A DNA stretch of 64,000 nt, from assembly GCA_018398585.1 (NCBI GenBank), contig JAGTTD010000019.1:1649702-1713701 (forward strand), given 5' to 3'. This stretch comes from Simmondsia chinensis. Its lineage: Eukaryota; Streptophyta; Magnoliopsida; Caryophyllales; Simmondsiaceae. The first letter of the stretch is position 1; the number at the start of each line of letters is the position of its first letter. Positions 22,583 to 34,200 of this stretch are shown here, piece after piece. Made by a program: the position numbers and the translations under genes. The notes beneath the pieces were generated by a model that did not search any database, had not been told where the DNA came from, and saw nothing but the letters and a program-made list of their open reading frames with translations.

Positions 22583-25500
22583 ATGGGTGATCTTCAAGTA
22601 GTTGGAGGAATCAAAAAGCTCAACAACACAAACTACACCACGTGGGTAACATGTATGGAGTCTGACCTACAAGGTCACGACCTTTGGGAGATTGTCGGTG
22701 GTGGTGAAGTTACACAACCGGCAGCAGAAGATGCCAATGCATCTTGCGAAAGTGGAAAATTAAAGCAGACAAAGCAATATTTACTTTAAAGACCACAGTT
22801 GAAGAAGAAATGTTGGAGCACATACGCGATGCTAGAACACCGAATGAAGCATGGGACACTTTTGTTACACTCTTTTCAAAGAAGAGTGATACAAGACTGC
22901 AAATTCTCGAAAACGAGCTGCTATCAATGGCGCAACGTGACATGACGATTGCCCATTTTTTTCACAAGGTGAAATCAATATGCCATGAAATTTCTGTTTT
23001 AGATCCAACAGCATCTATCGAGGATGCCAGGATAAAGAGATTAATTATCCATGGTTTAAAACCCGAATACCGAGGGTTTGTTGCCGCTATACAGGGATGG
23101 CCGACACAACCATCACTTGTTGAGTTTGAAAATTTGCTTGCTGGTCAAGAAGCTATGGCCAAGCAAATGGGAGGAGTCTTGTTGAAGAGTGAAGCGGTAA
23201 TATTAAAAAGTTCAATGGCAAGTGTTACAACTGCGGGAAAATGGGCCCCATGGCAAAAGACTGTTGGTCGAAGAAAAATCATGTTGAAAGTAATACTGTT
23301 ACTTCTACTTCTAAGGAAAGCGAAGATGGTTGGGATGCCGAAGCGCTTTTCGCTATGGAGAAAGAAGACTTAGCTCTCATGGCAACAACATCAGAAAAGA
23401 TTGACTACAAGACTGACTGGATTGTAGATTCAGGCTGCTCAAATCACATGACAGGTAATAAACAGATGTTGCAAAACTTGTCTGAGTATAAGGGAGGTCG
23501 TATGGTGGTGACAGCTGATAACTTAAGATTACCGATAGCCCATATCGGTAAGACTACAGTTACGCCTCGATATAATTCTAACAAGGTGCCACTTCAAGAT
23601 GTTTATTATGTTCCAGGGATGAAGAAAAATTTGTTATCTATAGCTCAATTAACATCATTAGGCCATTATGTTATGTTCGGTCCTCGAGATGTGAAGGTGT
23701 ATCGTGACATCAAAATCTCAGAAAAATTGGCAATGGAAGGACGATGAGTGGAGTCAATCTATGTGTTGTCAGCAGAGTCTGCATATGTGGACAAGGCAAG
23801 AAAAAATGAGACAACAGATCTATGGCACATGCGGTTAGGTCACGTTAGCTATTCAAAGCTAAAGGTGATGGCAAATAAGTTGATGTTGAAAGGGCTACCA
23901 CAACTTGATGTGCATACAGACACAATATGTGCAGGATGCCAGTATGGTAAAGCACACCAACTACCATACGTGGAATCAAAATTTAAAGCTGCAGAACCAT
24001 TAGAGTTAGTTCATTCTGATGTGTTCAGACCAGTTAAGCAACCGTCAATTGGTGGTATGCGATACATGGTGACTTTCATTGATGACTTCTCAAGGTACGT
24101 GTGGATTTTCTTTATGAAAGAAAAATCTGACACATTCTCAAAGTTTAAAGAGTTTAGAAAGATAGTTAAAGGAGAAGTGGGAAAGGAGATTCGTTGCTTA
24201 CGCACAGATAATGGGGGAGAATATAGTTCAAACGAGTTCTCTCAATACCTGAAGGAATCCCAAATACGTCATCAATACACTTGTGCCAATACACCACAAC
24301 AAAATGGTGTAGCTGAAAGGAAAAATAGGCATCTTGCAGAAATTTGTCGCAGTATGCTACATGCAAAGAATGTACCGGGAAGGTTTTGGGCTGAAGCAAT
24401 GAGGACTGCAGCTGTTGTGATCAACAAACTTCCTCAACAGAGGTTAGAATTTGTTTCACCCTTTGAGAAACTGTGGAACGTGAAACCTACAGTTAGTTAC
24501 TTTCAAGTATTTGGTTGTGTATGTTATGTATTTGTTCCTGATCATTTACGGAACAAGTTTGACAAGAAAGCTATTAGATGTATCTTTGTGGGATACGATA
24601 GCCAGAGAAAGGGATGGAAATGTTGTGATTCAACAAGTGATAGATGCTACACTTCACAAAATGTGGTGTTTGATAAAGCATCTTCTTGGTGGTTCTCAGA
24701 GAAGAAGGTGTTACCTGACTTGAAAGAATTTGAAGACAAGCTGCAACAAAAGATGGGGGAGCATATTGCTCAATTTCAACCAAGTTCAGATGAATCAGAA
24801 GATTCGAATGGAAGTGACGTCGAACAAATAGTGACTCAGAATCCTTGGCGAACTAGTGTGTATCAACAACCAAGAGAAGAAGGTGAGCCTAGTGAAACTG
24901 AAGAATCAACTCCGCAATCTCAACTTCGAAGGTCAACAAGAACACGAAGGCCAAATCCCAAATATGCCAATGCAGCCATAGTCGAAGAAATAACTATAAA
25001 AGAACCTGAGATGTTCGAAGAAGCATCACAAAGTTTTGAGTGGATGGCAGCAATGAAAGAAGAGATTGTTGCACTTGAGCAAAACCAAACTTGGGATCTT
25101 GTGCCAAAGCCAAGAGATGTGAAACCCATATCCTATAAGTGGGTTTACAAGATAAAGCGTCGTCCAGATGGCACAGTCGAAAGATACAAGGCACGATTGG
25201 TAGCTCGTGGTTTTTCTCAACAATATGGACTAGACTATGATGAAACATTTAGTCCAGTAGCGAAACTTACAATTGTGCGAGTCTTACTTGCACTTGCAGC
25301 CAACAAAGACTAGAATTTGTGTCAAATGGATGTGAAGAATACTTTTCTTCATGAAGAGCTAGATCGAGAGATCTACATGATCCAACCAATGGGTTTTCAA
25401 AGTCAAGATCGTCCTGAATATGTGTGTAAGCTGCGGAAAGCACTCTATGGACTAAAACAAGCACCTAGGGCATGGTATGGTAAAATTGCTGAATTCCTAG

Positions 25501-26518
25501 CACAAAGCGGTTATTCAGTTACACCTGCAGATTCCAGCTTGTTTGTCAAAGCCGTTGGAGGAAAATTAGTGATCGTGTTAGTGTACGTGGATGATTTAAT
25601 CCTAACAGGTGATGATGAGGTAGAAATTCTTCAGACAAAGGAGAATTTATCAGTACGTTTCCAGATGAAGGAACTTGGACAGCTCAAACACTTTCTTGGC
25701 TTAGAGATTGATCGCACACGAGAAGGAATATTTCTTTGTCAGCAAAAATATTCCAAAGATTTGTTGAAAAGGTTTGGAATGCTCGAATGCAACCCGATTT
25801 CAACGCCGATGGAGCCAAATTCCAAAATGTGCACACATGAAGGAAAAGATTTGGAAATTCAACGATGTACCGACAATTGGTAGGTAGTCTAATCTACTTA
25901 ACCTTGACTCGACCTGACATTTCTTATGAAGTTGGTGTGATGAGTCGGTACATGCAAAATCCAAAGAAGCCTCATTTGGAAGCAGTTCAACGAATACTGA
26001 GATATGTGAAGAGCACAATTGACTATGGTCTTTTGTACAAGAAAGGTGAAGATTGCAAGTTAGTTGGCTACTGTGATGCTGACTATGTAGGAGATCATGA
26101 CACCAGGTGATCGACAACTGGGTATGAGTTCAAGCTTGGTTATGGAGCAATTTCTTGGTGTAGCAAGAGACAACCGACAGTATCATTGTCAACCACTGAG
26201 GCTGAATATCGAGCAGCAGCAATGGAAGCTCAAGAAAGTACATGGTTGATACAACTGTTAAATGATCTACATCAAATAGTAGATTATACAGTTCCGCTGT
26301 ACTGTGACAATCAATCAGCAATTTGTTTGGCAGAGAATCTGGTCTTTCATGCAAGAACTAAGCATGTTGAAGTGCACTACCACTTTATCAGAGAAAAGGT
26401 TTTGCAAGATGAGATTGAAATGAGACCGATCAACACAAATGATCAAGTTGCCGATTTGTTCACGAAGAGTTTAAGTACTGGCAAGTTTGAAAATTTTCGT
26501 AATCAACTTGAACATTGA
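22583..26518 (+). pseudogene. Decayed copia gag-pol
   Basis: Order of domains: gag from ATG 22583; a zinc knuckle at about 23220-23265 ([14 protein letters not shown], with Pro where the His should be); protease DSGCSNHM (about 23428); integrase HHCC and DDE motifs ([36 protein letters not shown]; 23825-24330); reverse transcriptase ([30 protein letters not shown]; about 25080-25900); RNase H ([19 protein letters not shown]). Frameshifts lie near 22745, 23200 and 25860. In-frame stops are TGA 23745, TAG 25311 and TGA 26107. By comparison with family motifs the three stops replace Arg, Trp and Arg codons, consistent with C-to-T type decay. It is not functional. Confidence 0.9.
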
Positions 26519-26525
26519 GGGGGAG
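26517..26525 (+). promoter_or_regulatory. Polypurine tract of the copia element
   Basis: GAGGGGGAG lies immediately before the 3' LTR start (TGTTGAG at 26526), as expected for second-strand priming. Confidence 0.85.
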
Positions 26526-26726
26526 TGTTGAGATTAATGCTGGCTCATATAATTAAAACTAAATCTAATTTAAGTATATATGTCTAATTTAAGTGGATTG
26601 AATGTGAGGTTACAAATTAATTAGTTATTAAAAATGAGTGGTTTGTATTACATTTGGGTTATTATAAATACCCATGACCTTAAACCTTAAATTATATCGA
26701 GAATGTAAAATAAATAAGACAAAAGT

Positions 26727-26796
<70 letters not shown>

Positions 26797-26934
26797 AGGT
26801 TGTAGTCTTGTTATTGAGAGTTTTATCGTAATATTCTCAATTAAATAAAATTTTGTGTTGTGCCTCTAATTTTGTGTGAATTTCTGCTTTGAGATATAAA
26901 ATTTACAATTATATATTCTAAATTTTCTTCAACG
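26526..26934 (+). repeat. 3' LTR of the copia element at 22145
   Basis: It starts TGTTGAGATT and ends CTTCAACG. It is 46 bp longer than the 5' LTR because its (TA)n array (about 26728-26794) has expanded to about 33 units. Confidence 0.9.
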
Positions 26935-26939
26935 GTACC

Positions 26940-27098
26940 AAGATGGGTGGCCTCCTCAGAAATTCCTACCCTCAGGTTGGAGGCACTGAAAAACAGTATC
27001 TCTTCAAGTTAACACCCTGAAAGGGAAAGACTGCGTATAACCACTCCTCCCAAACCCTACGTAGGCGGAAGCCCTTAAGACACTGGATATTTTTTTTT
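26940..27098 (+). repeat. 5S-rRNA-headed SINE, right part
   Basis: It resumes the 5S-like head exactly where the copia interrupted it (AAGATGGGTGGCCTCCT). It then passes into the Au-type body (CAGGTTGGAGGCACTG, TATCTCTTCAAGTTAACACC, AAGACTGCGTATA, AAACCCTACGTAGGCGGAAG, ACACTGGATA) and ends in a T-run. The matching target duplication ACCTTTGGTCAAAAAGAA follows at 27099-27116. Without the copia the SINE is about 237 bp. Confidence 0.8.
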
Positions 27099-27116
27099 AC
27101 CTTTGGTCAAAAAGAA

Positions 27117-28229
27117 AATAATTTAGTCCTTTTACTATTACTCAAGCTAACTTAGTCCCAACACAATTATATCGCATCAATTTCACACTACATTGACGAT
27201 GTAAAATTAAAAGTAAATTGATGATGTAACGGTAATACCCCAACCATGTTAGATACAAGTGACCCAATGCAAATCCACACGTTAACCCTATTTAAACCCA
27301 TCAATGACCGGACAATTCAAAAACCCATCACCAGCTTAACTTAATTTTACTCTAAAAATAAAATGATGCGATATAAATTATATAGAGACTACATTCATAT
27401 AAAAATATAAGCATTAAATTAACATAATAGAACCAAGAAGAAGCACATTAATCTCTAACAAAAAGAACATCTCCAGTGCCAATAAATACTAGATGGCAAT
27501 ATCATTAGTAAAAGGACAAAAACCTGAAAACTTACAACATATAATTAAACCCAAACACAAATCACCTGACCAAAAAGTTTAAACTTAGAAAAAAAAAAAA
27601 AAAAAAAAAAAAAACAATCAGTAAACCCAAAAATGGACTCAAAAAACTATTAAAAAAACACTGTTTCTTCACCATTTTTCCTTCTAGATCATCTTTTCCC
27701 TTACATTCCTATTAAAGATTCAACTATGAACAAAACCCACTTATCTTGCTTATAAATCTAACTTCCTTTTCTTCTTAGCCATGTTGATGACCGAGTCAAT
27801 ACCCGAACCAGAGCCTTGATATGCTGCTTTGTCTGATTTTTGGCTAGCGTTAACGAATTGTCTGAGGTTCGTTCTTGACTCGAATCCCTTCTTCGATTCA
27901 ATCTCCCCTTCTATTTCCTTGTTATGTACAGTTTTTCCTTTTGGTAGAATACCTTATAAGGGCATTATGTTTGAAAAAAAAGAACGAAAAAGATATCATG
28001 TTTCATAAATACTGACAAGGAAAACATATTTAGAAAAGAAAACGACAATCGAATTAGAAATCCAATGACCAACCGTTATGCCAAGTCTGCTCTATTACTT
28101 TTCCGAAAGATCTTTCCTTTGCATATGTTATAAACCAAAAGGACTTTCCTGTTCTCTTTTTTCAAAACACACTCTCCTTCTAAGGTATTCTTTTCCATTG
28201 CCTATTTCGCAATTTGATTGGTCAGATCG
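27117..28229. other. Intergenic and HD-ZIP 3' flank
   Basis: 27117-27440 is an AT-rich dispersed repeat like 44-398. A run of about 30 A residues lies near 27583-27614. The remainder is presumed 3' UTR and spacer of the HD-ZIP gene. No ORF is supported. Confidence 0.4.
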
Positions 28230-31200
28230 TCAGCAAACCGGGCTAGCTTCTGGTTTAATACCAGGAGAGAGAAGGGCACCTTTGATTCTTTGGATAGTGC
28301 AAGAGACTAAGTTATTCACAGTCTCAATGGACTCAACTGTGAGCTTTGCTGTAGGGAGGTTGTTGACTAGGATCTGGAAACCGAGGGTCAAAACCGACCC
28401 GGATGAACCCGTGCCCACCCTGGTCGGGTTGGGGCATGGAAACCCGTCGGAGATTGAGAATCCCGAGGGGAGAAGAGCCAAGAAGTCGGAGTCTCCACCG
28501 TGCATGACGGACTCAATTGAGTGGGCGTCGACTGGCACGTAAACTATGAAAGAGCAGGTCTTGTCTGTCCATGAGTCTTGCAGTATCAGCATGTTGCTCT
28601 CACTTGATGGTGTAGCCTGCAAATTTAAATGTATGATAGTGATTTAGAGTATAAAACCATTTTAAAATCTTCACCCAACAGTTTGAATTATGGAATTGTT
28701 AGTTCCTTTACGTAATATTTTATTGTTTTTGACCAAGAAGTCCTAAGCTCAATTCTTAATAACCCACATTTCCTACAATAATATTATTTCCATTTGGGGG
28801 TGTCGAGCTTGAGGCTCGGCTCGCCATTATTTTTTTTGGGTTTAAAGCTTGTCAACTTAGAGACGTGTTTAAGTTTGTCTTGGATTGATTGAGCTCGAGC
28901 CAAATCGATGCGCTTAGTTTGTCAAGAGTCATTTAAGCTCGACCTAGGCTCAAGTTTGAGCCATTTAGGCTCAAACCCGGCTCAAATACACGCTTGGGCC
29001 AATAATTCAGTTCAAGATTTCCTAGGCTCATTTAGGCTTACAAAGTGAAGCTTGAGCTTTAACAGCTAAACATGCCGGCTTTGCTCAGACCATGCTCGAA
29101 ATAAGCCAAGCTTTTTGAGCTTTATAACAATCTAGCTCTGCTCATGACACCCCTATGTTTCCTGCACAATATATGCAGCAAGTATGTACTATTAACGACA
29201 TCAAGTAGAAGGATGAAGCAACATACAGGTGGACAAAGTACAGATATACAACTCGTGCCATCGTGACTCTTGGGGAGAGAAGCCATGACCTCCATGGGTC
29301 CACCATTTGACAAGATATCCCACTTGCTCCGAGACCGCTCGTCCCTCAAGAATGCAAAGAGATGCTCCCTCAATACTGGCATCCACACAGATGTTGCCAC
29401 GCTAAGGACAACACCAGATGGCTCTCCGGGTTCATTCACGCTAATGCGGGTCATCACCTGTACATCCTCGGACAAGCCATCGACTCTCAGTTTCTCCCAT
29501 TTTTGGGATGGTGAAGCGCATAGCCCCGCACAGAAGTTGTTGCTGATGCGCTTTGTTAACTTCAGAATGCTCCTCCTTCCCTCTAAATTAATCGCTGCCC
29601 CTGGAAAGATAGAATTTTGGCATTAAGACTATGCCTAACCTTCCACTTCGCAGCTTAAGGGCTTATTTTGTATCATATTCTGTTTGCAATTTTTGGCTCT
29701 TTTAGAAACTAAAAACCAAGAATTAAATTTTCTTATTTTTGGTTTTTTGGTTTCAGGTCTCTCTCAAATTAGGAATAAACTTTAAAAAAAAAAAAAAGGT
29801 ATTGTTTCATACGACTTTCTATTTGTAGCTTTTGGTTTTTAAGAAACTAAAAACTAGTTTTTGAAAATGATTTTTTCTTGCTTATTTTGTCATTCCATTC
29901 CATTTGTGATCGAGTAGTCTTCCTGCCTCATAGACAGTAATCTAGAGTTTTTTTTTTTTTTTTGATATGTTAGGTTACTCCTTTTCCAAAAAAGGACTAC
30001 TTATACTTTTTCGTACCTAGGTAAAAAAAAAAAAATATATCAAGGAACACTTAAGGTACATAGCCTTTTACTTACAAGTTTGAGCTTTTAAGATAATTAG
30101 TTTCTTCACAGATCAACAAACAAAAATGAAATGAAGTCTGAGGAGCATGGGCGAACCTGCTTGATTTTCCAGGGACATGAAGATGGACGAGCATTCGTGT
30201 TCACGTTGTAGGGTGGCAAGCCATCTTGCAGCACCAAAGGCCAATCCCGAGCTCACCAAATTCTGATAGAGATGGTGGATACTACTTTCTTCATATTCTA
30301 CATGTTCTATCCATGTGACCTGCGTTTCAATTTCATTAGCCAATATACACAAATGGGATCCTTACAAAACTATTGAAACTGGCTTTGCTCAAGCAACACG
30401 CAAGGCATTAACTTGAGAGAATACTGAGCAGTTTGGTTCAATGCAGTGGTTAGGCTACCCAACCCCAAGCATGAGGGCTTGGATTCAAAACTCATCTCCC
30501 CTCCCCGGATATTACTTGCCCTTATTAGGGTATTGCTATACCTCCTTATCATAATTTAAAAAAAAAAAAAAAAAAAGGATCAAGATAACAAGAATCATAA
30601 TACCGTCTACTCTGAAAGAGGTTATACTTGTTCAAATGAAGATTAATTTAGATATATCTGTGTCAATATTTTTTAAACAAATATGTTTGATGTGGCATTT
30701 GGATGAAATCAATCCCAATTTGTGGTGGTGTAATGGTTGCAGAAAATACAATATATATGCATTAAGAGGTGGTTACCGTTGGGTAACGACCAATAACATA
30801 TACTGTAAATTGTCTATATTCGATTCCATGGTATTTTTCTTCTTTGGAATCATTTTCTATTTGCAATTTTGACTTTTTTTAGAAACTAAAAACCATACTT
30901 TGGCACTGATTATTTTTTTTTCATTTTTTTTTTTTTGTTTTTATTTTCTTTCTAGTCCGAGTGAAAACTGAAAACAAAAACCTAAAACGAGAAAAAAAAT
31001 CATATTCAAAACCCCTTTTTAGTTTCCCAAAAACCAAAAACTACAAATATAAGACAATAGCAAACGGGCTAGTGAAATCGCGATGATAAAACTGTGACAG
31101 CTTGGAAGTAAAAGAAAGTATCGCGATATCATGCAAAAGAAATAAGATATTGAAGAAAAGGCAGAGAACGCAGAGTACAGCTGAATAAACTAAAAATGAC

Positions 31201-34200
31201 AAGATGCTCGCTGACAAATTCTTAAAATAACAAGCTCTGAAATTTTGAAAGTATAAAATCGAGGCGTTTTTCAGGATAGAAATAGAAATAGAAATTAAAG
31301 TCAAGACATCGAGTTGCATCGTCGTATTACACGGGCCAAGACATCATATATTAAAAAAAAAATACAGTTCATTTGGTTTCTTGGACATCACAAAAACACT
31401 TAAAATAAGTATCAGAATAGAAACATCAAATAGTTTTTTATGTCACCAAGGATCAGATGTGAGTTTCAATGCTTATTATATAATGCTCCTGCAGAGTTTT
31501 AATAATATTTATGGTTGTTTTACAGAAAATTATCTTCAAAAGTTGTCATTTTCCACTTAACCATCATAATTTTTCAATTCTTCAAAAAGCCATGCTCGAA
31601 AGTTTAGATTCTTTCTATAACCATACTATTTACCTAGTTAGTTTTCCATTGAAGCTACACGTTTAATTTTACATTTTCTTGCACAAAAAGCGGGAAGTTA
31701 AACTAATATATTGGTGTAAGCTCACTTATTAAAACAATATACCCTTAAAGAGTCGCTATGTATAGGTTCGAATCCCATTACATGCTTGTGCGTACAAATA
31801 TTAGAATTTGCGCATAGAGTCACCCTAACAGTATAATGTTTTGCCAGTTGAGCTAAAACCAACATGTGTTTAACGCTTTCCCAATTTTATATACAACCTA
31901 CACAAAATCACAAATGTAACCCAAACAGAATACTAACGGCGTTAATATAGATCGTTGATTGAAGATTTTTAAACTTTTGACAGTGGTTTTCTGAAAAGTG
32001 AAAAATAACTACTTTTGAAGCTGGTTTTCTATTAAAAAACCGTATTATATAATGCTCCTACAAAGTTTTAATAATATTGAAACTTTTTTTTTTTTCCTTT
32101 TTTACTGAAGGACTAAGAGCTCCAGCTAACATCAAAGAGAATAAAAAAAAGTAATCTTGATGTTATCATCCAGAGAACAGAACATTAGATTAATTAAGCG
32201 ACGACAATAAGCAACTCTGACTTCGTGATTTGAAACATTTTTACCATATTAAAATGCAGAAGCATCTCAGTTACATGCAGCTTAGAAAAAGCGTAGTATT
32301 TCAGAATCTTAGGCGACTTTTAATCTATCTAAAATCAGTGAAATCCCGTACAATATGCCACCTTTATCGATGTCTATCAAGAAAATTGATCTCAGACAGC
32401 ATCATCCAAATGTAATTAGGAGCCTAAAGCTTATTACTTGGTTGTAAATATTATTCTGTGAATAAAAACATCATAAAAACGTATCAGTGTGTGAAAATAC
32501 ACTAACTTGTTTGGTTAAAGACTTTAATTTTAGCTATATGAATAGTTCTCTCATATTTATTAGAACCTTATGATTCTCGACTCGATCCTACTGGTCCTAA
32601 GACACCCCTAACGTTCACTCTCTTAGTATGTATAAACCCATGAAACATGATCTATACAAGTATCATGAAAATAAAACTAGCCAATGAGGCATTGTAAAAC
32701 ACCAGTCCTAAATGTGAAGGCCCTGTTTGGTATGGTTTTCTGTTTACAGTTTTTTGGTTTTTGAGAAGCTAAAAACTAGATTTTAGAAATGATTTTGTTT
32801 TGTTTTTGGGTTTTTACGGATTTTTAAAGTTTGAGACATAACTAAAAACTGAATACCAAAGACAAGACAAGAACACCTTCAAAACCTCTTTTAGTTTCTC
32901 AAGAACCAAAAACTGCAAATAGAAAACAATATCAAATAAGCAAATAAGCCCAAAATTTTTACTATCTCATTGCATAACGGAAATAAATTTGCGAGAATAT
33001 TTACCAATGAGTGGCCATTTGTGACATCTTGCACAATGCATCCCGAAGGCAACCTCCTCCACTTCATGACTGAGTCCGAATGTGAACTCTCTCGAAGAGC
33101 ATCAACGGAAACATCAACAATGGCCCACATACCGTGTGAATGCTGCTTGCAGTACCGTAGAAACTTCGCTTGACGAACTGGGACTAATGGTGAGGGATAT
33201 ACAAACTCCGCGTTGATCTATCATAAGAACTTTGTCATTTTCGAAATGGGAAAAACGAGAGGAAAAAATAAGCGAAAACACAGCGAACATTTACCAGTTG
33301 CAGTTCGCCTTCATGGGACCCGGGAACTCCATTGCAAAGCATCTCAACTGTAGAGGCCTTCACAATCATGCAAGGAAACATGTCTTGCCAATGCTTCTAA
33401 TATGTTGCAGAAGATTGAGTTAGTTTTCCTAGTTTAAATATTGTGCCAAGCACATAAACGCTAAACTACAGGTGTAAACAAGCCAAGCCGGTTGACGAGG
33501 TTTATCATAAAGCTTGAAAGCGTCAGCTTGTTCTGAGCTTGAGTAGAGTTGAGCCGGTCGTTTGGCTTATGGAGTTGAGCTCAAACCTAGTAAAGCTTGA
33601 GCTTGCAAGCCTAAAAGAGCATTAATGAGCCTTGCCTAAAGCAATTTATCAGCATAAATATTCTAAGTCGATCTAAGTTTGTTTACAAGCCTATATCGAG
33701 CTTAGATGAACTTAAATAAGGCGAGTTTAGCTGGAGCTCGCCGAGTTGGATTTGAGCTCAACCAAAAGGAGTCAAGCTGAGCCCAATCCCACAACAAGCC
33801 GAGCTCAAGCTTAAAGTTTCCAAGCCTCGAGGAGCTTCAAGCCAAACGAAATATTGACAAACTGAGCCTCGAACCTCAAGAGCTTTGGCTTGGCTCGGCT
33901 CGGCTCGGCTCGGCTGATATACCCATAGTTACGACAAGAAAATAATAGCACCTTAACAAATACTAGGTTGACCAAAGTAAAAAAGCAATCAATGCAGTGT
34001 GAAGGGCATAAAAACAGAAGCAGAAGCGCATTGATTTAACATAAAGTTGAACTGAATAAGGCGACTGAAGAGAGCGTGATCCTTACAGAGAACATCAACG
34101 AGTCAACAAGCTCCAAGCTAGACATGAACACCGAACCGGTCTCCCTTGTGGCGTCCGTGATGAAGCCACCGGGTTTCATTCCAATACAAGGAGAGAACTT

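Larger units (their letters stand above)
22145..26934 (+). mobile_element. Ty1/copia LTR retrotransposon nested in a SINE
   Basis: Two LTRs (22145-22507 and 26526-26934) bound a gag-PR-INT-RT-RH internal region, the Ty1/copia order. The 5-bp target duplication GTACC is at 22140-22144 and 26935-26939. The initiator-tRNA-Met primer site and polypurine tract are in place. The LTRs differ at roughly 13 sites outside the TA array (about 3.5%), so the insertion is moderately old. The coding region is broken. Clade not assigned. Confidence 0.95.

Noticed and set aside
22067..27098. 5S-like segments as Cassandra TRIM LTRs
   Set aside because: Cassandra LTRs also carry 5S sequence, but here the 5S part is followed by an Au-type body and the whole has SINE-like 18-bp duplications with no LTR pair, PBS or PPT of its own.
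31720..31860. tRNA gene or SINE head near GGTTCGAATCCC
   Set aside because: A box B-like and a box A-like motif are present but on opposite strands, and no cloverleaf can be drawn.
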